Source: CAZMNF01 sp964567595
GTDB taxonomy: Bacteria; Bipolaricaulota; Bipolaricaulia; RBG-16-55-9
Length of the DNA: 64,000 nucleotides
Assembly (NCBI GenBank): GCA_964567595.1
Contig: CAZMNF010000002.1
Location: 1 to 64,000, forward strand
Reading direction: 5' to 3'
Below the pieces are notes generated by a model. It ran no database searches. It worked only from the letters and a program-made list of their open reading frames with translations, and was not told the origin of the DNA. Positions within the stretch are counted from its first letter, which is position 1. Every line of letters begins with the position of its first letter. The position numbers and the translations under genes were made by a program. Positions 1-8,583 of the stretch are shown one piece after another.

Positions 1-2
1 AG

Positions 3-977
3 CTTTTGCGACAGGAGCTGGGCGAGGCCGTGGAGTTTCTCGACTGGCCGGACATTCCGACGACGATTGCCTCTTCAACCTGGCGCTACTACGCCAAGAC
101 CGTAGGGAACCTCCCTCAGATCCTCGCCACCTGGCGCGCCGAGAAGCGCCAGTTCAATGAGCTCCTGCAGCAGCGCTCGTTCGACGTCATCGTCTCCGAT
201 CACCGCTTCGGCCTGGTGACGTCCGAGATTCCGAGCTATTTCATCACCAACAGCTTGCGCTATATCGCGCCGTGGCGCGATCCGCTCATCGAAGTCAGCA
301 TGGAGGGAGTCATGGCGCGCTGGCTCAAGCTTGCCCGCGGGGTCTTCATCCCCGATGACGAAGACAGCGCCCTCACGGGCGACATGAACCACAACCTCCG
401 CTTCTTTCCGCGTGAGAAGCGCATCTACATGGGGCTGCTCTCCAGCATCCGCCATCGGCCCGATCTCCCGGAGGACATCGACGTCTTCATGACGATCTCG
501 GGGCCTGAACCGCAGCGAACGATGCTCCAGGAGAAGGTCCTCCAACAGCTTCCCGTGCTCGAGGGACGCCGGGTGGTCATCACGCTCGGCCAGCCCGGCC
601 AGGATCCGCTGCCAGCCCCCAAGGGCGTTGAGGTCTACAACTATCTCAACCGCGAGCGCCAAGAGGAGATGCTCAACCGGAGCAAGCTGGTCGTCTGCCG
701 CTCGGGATACTCGACGATCACGGAGCTGTCGCTGCTCGGCAAGCGGGCGCTGCTGATCCCGACGCCGGGGCAGACCGAACAGCTCTATCTCGGCCAGACG
801 CTCCATGAGCGTGGGCTGTTCCACAGCGTCGACCAACGGCACCTCGATCTGAGCCGCGACCTCCCGAGGGCGATGGAGCGACCGGGCTATCGGCCCGATC
901 ACGACGCCGACGAGTCCGTGCGGATCTTCCTCGACACGATCGGCCAAGACGTCGATGCGATGACGAACTCTTTCTGA
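3..977 (+). CDS. glycosyltransferase-like protein, C-terminal part (5' end outside window)
   Basis: About 324 codons are visible. The frame is already open at the left edge and the family normally begins with a glycine-rich N-terminal loop that is missing here, so the gene probably starts outside the window; the TTG at 6 is not convincing. The C-terminal half reads like GT28/MurG-type nucleotide-sugar transferases: a beta strand followed by the glycine loop VITLGQPGQ (about residue 195), then VVCRSGYSTITELSLLGK, matching the donor-binding signature with a Ser/Gly turn and a conserved Glu, then a PTPGQTEQ segment where the family has its Gln-rich donor pocket. No membrane segment is seen. Acceptor and donor cannot be named. 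The family call is fairly firm, the substrate unknown. Confidence 0.7.
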   Translation, partial: LLRQELGEAVEFLDWPDIPTTIASSTWRYYAKTVGNLPQILATWRAEKRQFNELLQQRSFDVIVSDHRFGLVTSEIPSYFITNSLRYIAPWRDPLIEVSMEGVMARWLKLARGVFIPDDEDSALTGDMNHNLRFFPREKRIYMGLLSSIRHRPDLPEDIDVFMTISGPEPQRTMLQEKVLQQLPVLEGRRVVITLGQPGQDPLPAPKGVEVYNYLNRERQEEMLNRSKLVVCRSGYSTITELSLLGKRALLIPTPGQTEQLYLGQTLHERGLFHSVDQRHLDLSRDLPRAMERPGYRPDHDADESVRIFLDTIGQDVDAMTNSF

Positions 978-1058
978 GAACCGCATGGCAGCCAATCTGA
1001 TGTCAGATATTACATGATTATCGTTTAAATTGAACAACGTTTAAATTAAAGGCAAAAT

Positions 1059-1376
1059 ATGAATAGACTCCTCATAGCACTTGGTCCACTCCTCATTGTA
1101 CTTGCCCTCTTCCTGTTGGAAGCTGAAGCTGACAACTGGGGGCTTCAGGAGGCTCTTTTTGCAGGGGCTATTCTGCTCGGTTTCGGCTTATGGACTGCCG
1201 CTGATGTGAGCTATTCCCGTCGGACCGGGGATTGGGGAATCCACGATATTCGTCGGAAGGAATTTTGGACTCAAGCACTGGAAAAAACACATAGGACTGC
1301 AGGCGAGCTCTGGTTGAGTCGATTCGGCAGTACACTAGACTGGGTCGGCATGGTTCTCCTCACGTTTTCAACTTAA
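1059..1376 (+). CDS. small two-helix membrane protein, unknown function
   Basis: This 105-residue frame starts at ATG 1059 after an AT-rich stretch (977-1058) in a locally AT-richer segment than its neighbours. The first 50 residues contain two hydrophobic helices separated by a short acidic turn (around EAEADNWG). The rest is soluble and basic (SYSRRTGDWGIHDIRRKEFW), ending in a last hydrophobic patch. No family is recognised. Codon use is less GC-biased at third positions than in uvrB or the ABC genes, which may mean recent acquisition or just a short fast-evolving gene. It converges on uvrB with about 30 bases between stop codons. Confidence 0.5.
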   Translation: MNRLLIALGPLLIVLALFLLEAEADNWGLQEALFAGAILLGFGLWTAADVSYSRRTGDWGIHDIRRKEFWTQALEKTHRTAGELWLSRFGSTLDWVGMVLLTFST

Positions 1377-1407
1377 ACTTACTTCTCTCCGTTATTTCTA
1401 ATCCTAA

Positions 1408-3432
1408 TTAGGCCATCACGCCCGTGAGCAACCCGCGCAGCTCGTGGATCTCGTCGCGCAGCTCGGCCGCGCGCTCGAACTCCAGGTTCTTGGCGGCGCT
1501 GTACATCTGTTCCTCGAGCTGCTTGACGCGGTCGGCCAGCTCCTCGGGCGAGAGGGATTCCGGCGACGCCGCGGCATCCGCGTCGTCGTCGCTGGCCGTC
1601 GGCTCGCGGCTATCGCCACGCCGGAGTTCGGGCATGAACTCCTGGATCGACTTGCGGATCGTCTCAGGGGTGATGTCGTGGTCCTCGTTGAATTGGAGCT
1701 GGATGTTGCGGCGCCGCTCGGTCTCGTCGATGGCCCGTTGCATGGAGCCCGTGACGTGGTCGGCGTACAGAACAACCCGGCCCTCGACGTTGCGCGCCGC
1801 GCGGCCGATCGTCTGAATGAGCGAGGTCTCCGAGCGCAGGAAGCCCTCTTTGTCCGCATCGAGGATCGCCACGAGCGACACCTCCGGCAGGTCGAGGCCC
1901 TCGCGCAAGAGGTTAATGCCCACCAGGACGTCGAACTCCCCCAAGCGCAAGTCGCGCAGCAGGTCGATCCGCTCGAGCGCCTCGATCTCGGAGTGCAGGT
2001 AGCGGGCGTTGACGTCGATGTCGACGAGGTAGTCGGTCAGGTCCTCAGCCATCTTCTTGGTGAGGGTCGTGACGAGCACGCGCTCGCCGCGGTCCACGAC
2101 CGTTCGAATTTCTTCAAGGAGATCGTCGATCTGGCCCTCCACGGGCCGGACCTCGACCATCGGGTCGACCAGCCCCGTCGGACGCACGATCTGCTCCACG
2201 ATCTGCTCGCTGTGCTCGTGCTCGTAAGGGCCAGGTGTGGCCGACATGAAGATGGCCTGGTTGATCATGGGCTCGAACTCCTCAAACGTCAGCGGGCGGT
2301 TGTCCGCCGCCGACGGGAGCCGGAAGCCGTAGTCGATAAGGGTCGTCTTGCGGGCGCGGTCGCCGTTGTACATCCCGCGAATCTGCGGCAGCGTCACGTG
2401 CGACTCGTCGATCACCATGAGGAAGTCTTCGGGAAAATAGTCGAGCAGCGTGTACGGGCGCGAGCCGGCCTCCCGGCCCGCGAGGTGTCGTGAGTAGTTC
2501 TCGATGCCGCTGCAGTAGCCGAGCTCCTGCATCATCTCCAGGTCGTACGTCGTGCGCTGTTCCAGGCGCTGGGCTTCCAGCAGCTTGTCCTCCGACCGGA
2601 GTCGATCAAGCTGGTCGTCCAGTTCGCGCTGGATGCTGACGAGGGCTTGCTCCATGCGCTCGTCCGGGACGATGAAGTGGCTGGCCGGATAGACGGTGAC
2701 GCGCTGCCGGTCGCGAAGTTTGTGCCCCGTGATGGCGTCGCGCTCGGTGATCTGATCGATCTCGTCGCCGAAGAACTCGATCCGGAGGACGTCCTCGTGG
2801 TACGCCGGGATCAGCTCGACCGTGTCGCCGCGCACCCGGAACGTGCCACGGGAGAAGCCGACGTCGTTGCGCTGATACTGCAGCTCCACGAGCCGACGCA
2901 GCACGTCGTCGCGGTCCCTCACGTCGCCCTCCTCGAGCGTCAGCGTCATCGACTGATAGTCCACGGGCGCACCGAGGCCGTAGATGCAGGAGACGCTCGC
3001 GACGATGATGACATCTCGTCGTTCGAGAAGCGCGCTCGTGGCCGCGTGCCTTAAGCGATCGATCTCGTCGTTGATCGAGGCGTCCTTCTCGATGTAGAGG
3101 TCCTGTTGGGGAATGTAGGCCTCAGGCTGATAGTAGTCGTAGTAGCTGACGAAGTACTGCACCGCGTTGTCGGGGAAGAACTGCCGGAACTCGTTGCAGA
3201 GCTGGGCAGCGAGCGTTTTGTTGTGCGAGATGACCAGCGTCGGCTTCTGGACGTTCTGGATCGTCTGGGCGATCGTGTAAGTTTTGCCGGTGCCCGTGCC
3301 GCCGAGCAGGGTCTGCAACCGCAAGCCGTCCTCGACCCCCGCGGTCAGCTCGGCGATCGCCTTCGGCTGATCGCCTTGGGGCTCGTAATCGGAGGCCAAC
3401 TGGAACGGCACTGTTGCGTCGGTCACGTCCAT
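1408..3432 (-). CDS. uvrB: excinuclease ABC subunit B (UvrB)
   Basis: The 674-residue product has the usual UvrB length and architecture. It is the damage-verifying helicase-like subunit of nucleotide excision repair, loaded by UvrA and recruiting UvrC. Visible: N-terminal QGDQPKAI, Walker A GGTGTGKT (residues about 43-50, with GG where most have GV), the beta-hairpin with repeated Tyr (VSYYDYYQPEAY), DEXX-type motif VIDESHV, MSATPG, helicase motif VI QTIGRAARN, and a C-terminal UVR domain (EEQMYSAAKNLEFERAAELRDEI) that binds UvrC. The ATG at 3432 is preceded by a TACAAT -10 box only 11 bases upstream and no Shine-Dalgarno, so the mRNA may be nearly leaderless. No uvrA or uvrC is nearby. Confidence 0.97.
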   Translation of the reverse strand: MDVTDATVPFQLASDYEPQGDQPKAIAELTAGVEDGLRLQTLLGGTGTGKTYTIAQTIQNVQKPTLVISHNKTLAAQLCNEFRQFFPDNAVQYFVSYYDYYQPEAYIPQQDLYIEKDASINDEIDRLRHAATSALLERRDVIIVASVSCIYGLGAPVDYQSMTLTLEEGDVRDRDDVLRRLVELQYQRNDVGFSRGTFRVRGDTVELIPAYHEDVLRIEFFGDEIDQITERDAITGHKLRDRQRVTVYPASHFIVPDERMEQALVSIQRELDDQLDRLRSEDKLLEAQRLEQRTTYDLEMMQELGYCSGIENYSRHLAGREAGSRPYTLLDYFPEDFLMVIDESHVTLPQIRGMYNGDRARKTTLIDYGFRLPSAADNRPLTFEEFEPMINQAIFMSATPGPYEHEHSEQIVEQIVRPTGLVDPMVEVRPVEGQIDDLLEEIRTVVDRGERVLVTTLTKKMAEDLTDYLVDIDVNARYLHSEIEALERIDLLRDLRLGEFDVLVGINLLREGLDLPEVSLVAILDADKEGFLRSETSLIQTIGRAARNVEGRVVLYADHVTGSMQRAIDETERRRNIQLQFNEDHDITPETIRKSIQEFMPELRRGDSREPTASDDDADAAASPESLSPEELADRVKQLEEQMYSAAKNLEFERAAELRDEIHELRGLLTGVMA

Positions 3433-3443
3433 AAGCGAGCCCT

Positions 3444-3449
3444 ATTGTA
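3444..3449 (-). promoter_or_regulatory. -10 box of uvrB (short-leader promoter)
   Basis: On the minus strand TACAAT is preceded by TTGA and lies 11 bases before the uvrB ATG. No good -35 hexamer is seen 17 bases upstream. The expected start site leaves only a few bases of leader. Confidence 0.45.
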
Positions 3450-3498
3450 TCAAGCGCTCAACGTCCCGACGATGCCGCAGGCCTCATCGTCGTCGGAT

Positions 3499-3527
3499 TT
3501 GACGACGCGGTCGGCAGCGCCTATGAT
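3499..3527 (+). promoter_or_regulatory. sigma-70-type promoter of first peptide-transporter operon
   Basis: TTGACG (3499-3504), 17-base spacer, TATGAT (3522-3527). It points toward the binding-protein gene at 3748 and gives a leader of about 210 bases. The divergent uvrB promoter lies in the same 315-base intergenic region (3433-3747), which otherwise shows no gene. The binding-protein start is set by AAGGAGGT just upstream of ATG 3748. Confidence 0.7.
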
Positions 3528-3747
3528 ACGGTCGTTCCGCGAGGACTGGTGTTACCATGATCCGTGATCGAGTTTGTCCGGCCTCAAACCCATTGCTTAA
3601 CTGAACGACACCCGCCGATCCCCTTCCAAGGGCTTGTCCTGCCACGGAGTTCGCTCATCTGGGTCCGGGACACCCGCTGTCGCCTTCCATCCCCGCGCGA
3701 ACGGACGTTGAGACCCGAATCATTTCAGACTCAACAAGGAGGTAGCA

Positions 3748-5271
3748 ATGTTGTCGCTTGATCGCTTGACGCGACGTCGCTTTCTGAAGCACATGGCCGC
3801 GGGCACGGCCGCGCTATCACTGCCGCTGGGAGCCGGGCGGTTTGGGCGTGCCCAGCCCGATCGTCTCACAGCCGTGGTCAACGCCGGGCCGGACACGATG
3901 GAGCCGACCCGCAACAACGACCCGAACCTCCAAGTCGTCGCCAACATCTTCGATGGGCTCCTGCGGCGCGACGCGGCGGGCGACCTCCAGCCCGCGCTGG
4001 CGACCTCGGTGGAGCGCGTCGAAGCCGACGTCTGGGAGATTGAGCTCCGCGAGGGCGTCCGCTTCCACAACGGCAATCCGTTTACCGCCGAGGACGTCAA
4101 GTTCAGTCTGGAGCGCCTCTCGGACGAGTTCTCCGAGTTCCGTGCGTTCGGCGAGTCGATCGCCGAGGTCCAGGTTGAGGGCGAGCACTTCGCCCGCGTC
4201 ATCACGGACGGCCCGTTGCCGTTCTTCGCCAACAACCTGCATCAGATCTTCATGCTGGACAGCGAGTCGAGCCGGAACCGCTCCCAGCAGGAGATCGCGC
4301 AGAACCCCATCGGCACGGGGGCCTATCGCCTCGCGGAGTGGAACCGCGGCCAGTTCGTCGACCTCGAGGCCAACCCCGACTACTGGAACGGCCCGCCGGC
4401 CATCCAGAACGTCCGCCACCAGGTCGTGCAGGACGACTCGACGCGCCTGGCCGCGCTGGAGAGCGGCGACGCCCAGCTCGTCAAGAGCCTGCCCGTGCAG
4501 TTCGCCGATCGGGTCCGCGCCAGCTCCGAGCTGGAGCTCCTCGTCCGCGACGGACGCCAGGCGATCTTCTTCTCGCCGCAGTTCGTCGACTCCCCGTTCG
4601 AGGACATCCGCGTGCGCCAGGCGGCGTATCACGCGCTCAGCGCCGGCACGATCATCGATCGGGTGCTCAACGGCTTCGGCGCGCCGTCGGCCCAGGTGCC
4701 CGACCCGCCGACGCTCGGCTACGACGCCGACATCGAGCGGCTCGAGTTCAACCGAGAGCGGGCCCGCCAACTGCTGAGCGAGGCCGGCTTCCCGAACGGC
4801 TTCGACCTCACCGTTGATGTGACCAATAACCAGTTCGCCAACGACGTCGAGCTCGGCCAGGCGGTCGCGCAGCTCCTGAGCCAGGTCGGCATCAACGCCG
4901 AGGCACGCGCCCGGCCCGCGTCGCTGTTCTTTGAGGACGTCAACGCTCACGTGCTGGACTTCTTCATCGTCGGCTGGTTCGACGGCGCGTTCGACTTTGG
5001 CCGCACGGCGCAGAACCTCCTGACGACGGACGCCGTCTTCAACGGCAACCGCTACAGCAACCCGCGCTTCGACGCGCTCATCCAGCAGAGCAATCAAGTC
5101 CTTGACCGCACCGAGCGCGAGGCCGTGCTCCAGGAGGCCAATCGGGTCGCCATGGAGGACGTCGCGCTCGTGCCGCTCTACTACGAGGCCGATCTGTGGG
5201 GCAAGACCCCCGGGTTGCAGTTCCAGCCCCGCTCCGACGGCTGGACGGTCTATCACGACCTCAGTTTCTGA
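3748..5271 (+). CDS. di/oligopeptide ABC transporter, periplasmic binding protein, Tat-exported
   Basis: The 507-residue product belongs to the SBP family 5 (DppA/OppA) that captures peptides or related solutes and hands them to a two-permease importer. The N-terminus carries a textbook twin-arginine signal (TRRRFLKHMAAG, then a hydrophobic stretch and an Ala-X-Ala-type cut near residue 30), so it is exported folded by Tat. There is no lipobox Cys, meaning a soluble periplasmic protein, which fits a diderm cell. Family signature: LEPTRNNDPN-like start, then VRFHNGNPFTAEDVKFSLERL at about 110-130. The start is supported by AAGGAGGT. It is followed after a strong hairpin by its two permease genes. 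The bound solute cannot be read from the sequence. Confidence 0.92.
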   Translation: MLSLDRLTRRRFLKHMAAGTAALSLPLGAGRFGRAQPDRLTAVVNAGPDTMEPTRNNDPNLQVVANIFDGLLRRDAAGDLQPALATSVERVEADVWEIELREGVRFHNGNPFTAEDVKFSLERLSDEFSEFRAFGESIAEVQVEGEHFARVITDGPLPFFANNLHQIFMLDSESSRNRSQQEIAQNPIGTGAYRLAEWNRGQFVDLEANPDYWNGPPAIQNVRHQVVQDDSTRLAALESGDAQLVKSLPVQFADRVRASSELELLVRDGRQAIFFSPQFVDSPFEDIRVRQAAYHALSAGTIIDRVLNGFGAPSAQVPDPPTLGYDADIERLEFNRERARQLLSEAGFPNGFDLTVDVTNNQFANDVELGQAVAQLLSQVGINAEARARPASLFFEDVNAHVLDFFIVGWFDGAFDFGRTAQNLLTTDAVFNGNRYSNPRFDALIQQSNQVLDRTEREAVLQEANRVAMEDVALVPLYYEADLWGKTPGLQFQPRSDGWTVYHDLSF

Positions 5272-5291
5272 ATCCACCCTCGTGAACGACG

Positions 5292-5329
5292 CGAGCCGGG
5301 GACGACCGCGACGTGCCGTCCCCGGCTCG
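5292..5329 (+). terminator. GC-rich hairpin between binding-protein and permease genes
   Basis: Perfect 13-base inverted repeat, left arm 5292-5304 and right arm 5317-5329 with a 12-base loop, just after the stop at 5271. There is no U-run, so it is more likely a partial terminator or an mRNA-stabilising stem that raises binding-protein output over the permeases. The same arrangement occurs in the second transporter operon. Confidence 0.65.
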
Positions 5330-5361
5330 TTCCATTGGCCTCCCGCTGATACCCTCACGGC

Positions 5362-6333
5362 ATGATCGGCTACCTGGCGCGGCGGCTCGCCCAGAGCATC
5401 GTGGTGCTGTTCGGCATCTCGTTCATCAGCTTCGGGATCTTCCAGTTTGCCGGCGACCCCATCCGCGCCAACTACAACGTCCAGGAGCTGACCCAGGACC
5501 AGATTGTCGAGCTGCGCGAGCGCATGGGGCTGGACCAGCCCTTCTACGTCCAGTATGCCCACTGGCTCGGCGACGTGGCCGAGGGCGATTTCGGCTTGAG
5601 CTATCGCCAGCGGCTGCCCGTGATGCAGCTCATCCTCGAGCGCGTCCCGGCGACGGTTGAGTTGGCGACGCTCGCCCTGTTCAGCGGAACGCTTCTGGGC
5701 ATTGCCCTCGGGGTCTGGTCAGCAGTCCGACCGAGATCGGCCTCAGCCAAGGCCGTGATCGTGACATCGCTGCTCGGGATCTCGACGCCGACGTTCGTCG
5801 TCGGGCTGTTGTTGATCCTGCTCCTGTCGATCGCGCTCGGCTGGCTGCCGCCGTTCGGCCGGGGCGAGACCGTCACCGTCTTGGGCGGCTGGGACACGGG
5901 GCTCTTGACCGCCAGCGGCTGGCGGCACCTCATCATGCCCGTGATCACGCTGGGGCTGTTCCAGATCGGCGTCATGGCCCGTCTGACCCGCAGCGGCATG
6001 CTGGAGGCGCTCTCGCAGGACTACGTCCGCACGGCCCGCGCCAAGGGACTGCGCTCCGGCCCGGTCGTCGTCAAGCACGCGCTGCGCAACGTGCTCATTC
6101 CCGTCATTACGGTGCTCGGCATGAGCTACGGCGAGCTGATCGCCTTCTCCATCGTCACCGAGACCATTTTCCAGTGGCCGGGGTTGGGCCAGCTGTTGCT
6201 GGACGCGGTGTTCGCCGCCGATCGGCCCGTCGTCGTCGCCTACATCATGCTGACGGCGATCGTCATTCTGGGGCTCAACCTGATCGTGGACCTGCTCTAC
6301 GCCGTGCTCGACCCGAGGATCCGCTATGGCTGA
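5362..6333 (+). CDS. peptide ABC transporter permease, DppB-type
   Basis: The 323-residue inner-membrane permease matches DppB/OppB in length and plan: one N-terminal helix (YLARRLAQSIVVLFGISFISF), a periplasmic segment ending in GDFGLSYRQRLPV, then five more helices. The EAA loop that contacts the ATPase is visible as DYVRTARAKGL followed by KHALRN at about residues 220-240. The gene ends with the typical DPRIRYG and overlaps the next permease by 8 bases, so the two are translated together. There is no Shine-Dalgarno; a TGATAC box 9 bases before ATG 5362 could be an internal leaderless promoter after the hairpin, but no -35 supports it. No ATPase gene is nearby. Confidence 0.93.
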   Translation: MIGYLARRLAQSIVVLFGISFISFGIFQFAGDPIRANYNVQELTQDQIVELRERMGLDQPFYVQYAHWLGDVAEGDFGLSYRQRLPVMQLILERVPATVELATLALFSGTLLGIALGVWSAVRPRSASAKAVIVTSLLGISTPTFVVGLLLILLLSIALGWLPPFGRGETVTVLGGWDTGLLTASGWRHLIMPVITLGLFQIGVMARLTRSGMLEALSQDYVRTARAKGLRSGPVVVKHALRNVLIPVITVLGMSYGELIAFSIVTETIFQWPGLGQLLLDAVFAADRPVVVAYIMLTAIVILGLNLIVDLLYAVLDPRIRYG

Positions 6334-7207
6334 CGCCGAGAGCAAGCGCTCCCTATGGCGAGACTTCCGGCGCAGCCCGATGGCCCTCGTCAGCAGCGCG
6401 TTGATCGCCGCGCTCGCCCTGGGGGCGATCTTCGCGCCGTGGCTCGCGCCGCAGAACCCCTACGACCTCGCGACGCTGGACTTGCTCGACAGCAACCGCC
6501 CGCCGATCTGGCTTCCCGAGGGGAAAATGCCCTATCTGTTGGGCACGGACAACCAGGGCCGCGACATCCTGAGCACGATCCTCTTCGGGCTGAGGATCTC
6601 CTTCCTCGTCGCGATCGGCGTCGTCTCGTCGGCGGGCGTGTTGGGCACGGCTATAGGGCTTTGGACCGGCTTCCGCGGCGGCTGGCCGGACGCGCTGCTC
6701 ATGCGCATCGCCGATATCGTCTTTTCGTTTTCGACGACGCTGATGGCGATTCTGATCATGGGCGTGTTCCAAGCGAGAGGCATTCTGCCCGTGATTTTCG
6801 CCATTGCGGTCACCGACTGGGTCCGCTACGCGCGCACTGCCCGCGGCAGCACCATGTCGGTCAGCACTCAGGCGTTCGTCCAGTCCGCGATCGCACTCGG
6901 CTTGGGGACACCGCGCATCCTTGTCCGCCACATTCTCCCCAATGTCCTGCCGCCGTTGTTGGTCATCGCCGCCGTCGACTTTGCCGTCGTCATCGTGCTG
7001 GAGTCGACGCTCAGCTTCCTCGGCATCGGCGTGCCCGTCTCACAGCCGTCGCTCGGGATGATGATCTCGGTCGGCAGCGAGTTCCTCTACGCCGGGCGCT
7101 GGTGGATGATCGTCTTCCCCGGCCTGACGCTCGTGGCCTTGACCATGGCGGTCAACGTCTTTGGCGACTGGCTGCGCGACGCGCTCAATCCGCACGCGCG
7201 CACGTAG
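6326..7207 (+). CDS. peptide ABC transporter permease, DppC-type
   Basis: The 293-residue second permease of the importer has the DppC plan: a cytoplasmic N-terminus (FRRSPMALVSSALIAALAL), the family motif HPLGTDNQGRD in its local form LLGTDNQGRDILS, and an EAA-type loop ending in IALGLGTPRILVRHILPN. The C-terminus ends GDWLRDALNPHART, as DppC proteins do. Start ATG 6326 lies within the end of the preceding permease gene. It would pair with the DppB-type protein in the inner membrane; the two ATPases needed to drive uptake are not in this window and may be shared with the second importer. Confidence 0.93.
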   Translation: MADAESKRSLWRDFRRSPMALVSSALIAALALGAIFAPWLAPQNPYDLATLDLLDSNRPPIWLPEGKMPYLLGTDNQGRDILSTILFGLRISFLVAIGVVSSAGVLGTAIGLWTGFRGGWPDALLMRIADIVFSFSTTLMAILIMGVFQARGILPVIFAIAVTDWVRYARTARGSTMSVSTQAFVQSAIALGLGTPRILVRHILPNVLPPLLVIAAVDFAVVIVLESTLSFLGIGVPVSQPSLGMMISVGSEFLYAGRWWMIVFPGLTLVALTMAVNVFGDWLRDALNPHART

Positions 7208-7303
7208 CGCGCCAACCAGCGCAGCACCCGACGTTGTGCCCGCGTCGCGACCCAGCGGCCGTGCTTTCGACGGCTCCAGCGAACGGTTCGAGCGAGCGGT
7301 CGC

Positions 7304-7516
7304 CTAGGGGACGGGATCATGCCCGCCCGAATGCCACGGGTGGCATTTGCCGACGCGCTTGAGGGCGAGCCAACTGCCCTTGAGCGGGCCGTGCTTGCTC
7401 AACGCTTGGCGAGCGTATTCCGAACATGTCGGGTAAAAGCGGCAACTGGGGGGAGATAGGGGCGAGACGAACGACTGGTAAACACGAATCAAGCCGCGCA
7501 GCGCCGATCGGACCAT
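7304..7516 (-). CDS. yidD: membrane protein insertion efficiency factor YidD
   Basis: The 70-residue product matches the YidD family: an N-terminal amphipathic helix (LRGLIRVYQSFVSPL), then the cysteine cluster CRFYPTCSEYA and the C-terminal GKCHPWHSGGHDPVP with the third conserved Cys and HPW. YidD associates with the inner membrane and helps YidC-dependent protein insertion. In most bacteria it sits with rpmH, rnpA and yidC; here it is alone, converging on the permease gene at 7207. Start is ATG 7516. The 130 bases between it and the Crp/Fnr gene hold no recognised element. Confidence 0.93.
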   Translation of the reverse strand: MVRSALRGLIRVYQSFVSPLSPPSCRFYPTCSEYARQALSKHGPLKGSWLALKRVGKCHPWHSGGHDPVP

Positions 7517-7646
7517 GGCCTCCTCAAACTAGTCGACCGGCGCTGGCCGTTCAAGCGGCTTGAATCGTCCAATTGCTGTCGATGCAAGTGAGCCTCTGGA
7601 CGGATCCTGACGTTGAGCCCGGGTCGCAGGGGCTCCGTCGTAACCG

Positions 7647-8363
7647 TTAAGTTCCCTCGTCGCCGCCCCGTTCCTTGAGGCGGTCTTCGTCCTTGACGAT
7701 GATCTGGTAGCGCCTCTTGTCCAGGATGCCCTCTTTGGCGAGGGAGTTGAGCGCGCTGGTGGTGTTCTCGCGGGCGCTGCCGATCAGGTCGGCCAGCTCC
7801 TTGTGCGTGATCTTGAAGTCGATCCGCTTCCCGTCGCCCGTGTCGACGCCGTGCTCCTCGATCAGTTTGAGGATCTGGCGCGACAGGCGGGTGGGAATGT
7901 CCTTGAACACGAGGTCCTCCAGCTTGCTCTCGATCTCTCGGGTGCGCCGCCCGAAGAGCTCCATGACTTCCAACGCGAGATCGGGTTGCGAGCGCAACAG
8001 TTCCGTGAAGCGCCCCTTGTCGATGTGATAGATCACCGCATCCTGAAGGACTTGGGCAAGCAGCTCGCGCTGCGGCTTGCCCACGAGCACCATTTCGCCG
8101 AAGATGTCGTCCTTGCCCAGGATGGACAGCGTCAACTTGCGGCCGCTCTGATCCAAGTAGGCCAGCTTCACGACGCCGGACTCGATGTAGTAGAGGCAGT
8201 CGTCGACGTCGCCGGGGCGGTAGACTTCCTCGCCCTTCAGGTAGCGACGGCCTTCGCTCGGATCGAAGAGCTTCTTGACCTCTCGGATCAGCTGCCGGGC
8301 CTGGGCGCCGCCCGGGTCGTCCGAGGTTCGGATGAGGCTGCCGTAGACGTAAGCTCGATTCAT
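7647..8363 (-). CDS. Crp/Fnr-family transcriptional regulator
   Basis: The 238-residue product has the Crp/Fnr layout: a cyclic-nucleotide-binding beta-roll at about 25-145 (YLKGEEVYRPGDVDDCLYYIESGVVKL, then GDDIFGEM-like LGKDDIFGEMVL), a long dimer helix (VMELFGRRTREIESKLEDLVF) and a C-terminal winged helix whose recognition helix contains THKELADLIGSARENTTSALNSL. It lacks the N-terminal cysteine cluster of FNR, so it is probably not an iron-sulfur sensor. The ATG at 8363 is chosen because GGGGGA precedes it and the protein begins right before the sensor domain; an upstream extension of the frame is Arg-rich and unlike coding sequence. Ligand and targets are unknown. Confidence 0.9.
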   Translation of the reverse strand: MNRAYVYGSLIRTSDDPGGAQARQLIREVKKLFDPSEGRRYLKGEEVYRPGDVDDCLYYIESGVVKLAYLDQSGRKLTLSILGKDDIFGEMVLVGKPQRELLAQVLQDAVIYHIDKGRFTELLRSQPDLALEVMELFGRRTREIESKLEDLVFKDIPTRLSRQILKLIEEHGVDTGDGKRIDFKITHKELADLIGSARENTTSALNSLAKEGILDKRRYQIIVKDEDRLKERGGDEGT

Positions 8364-8545
8364 CGTGGTCCCCCTGATGTCTAATCCCCAGCGTAGCCGG
8401 GACCACGTTCGCCTCCGAGGACGGTTGGCTACGCGCAGCGCCGACTCCGTCCGCCCGATTGCGGACTTGGGGGAGATTCGGGTGCGCCTTGCGGACACCT
8501 CGGCAAGAGACGTATGTCGTTTACGGAGCGCGATGTCCGGCCCCC

Positions 8546-8574
8546 TTGTCGATCTGTGGATGATCGACTAGGAT
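8546..8574 (+). promoter_or_regulatory. promoter of the anchored protein gene, probably leaderless
   Basis: TTGTCG (8546-8551), 17 bases, TAGGAT (8569-8574). Transcription would begin at about 8580-8582, right at the start codon of the next gene, leaving no room for a ribosome-binding site. Confidence 0.55.
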
Positions 8575-8583
8575 CATATGGGT

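Noticed and set aside
3817..5562. A 581-codon minus-strand frame opposite the first binding protein
   Set aside because: Antisense shadow rich in Arg, Ala, Val and His; the plus-strand gene has a Tat signal, ribosome-binding site and full family match.
8391..8434. GCGTAGCC/GGCTACGC inverted repeat upstream of the Crp/Fnr gene as its operator
   Set aside because: The arms are 28 bases apart and match no Crp/Fnr site; too weak to annotate.
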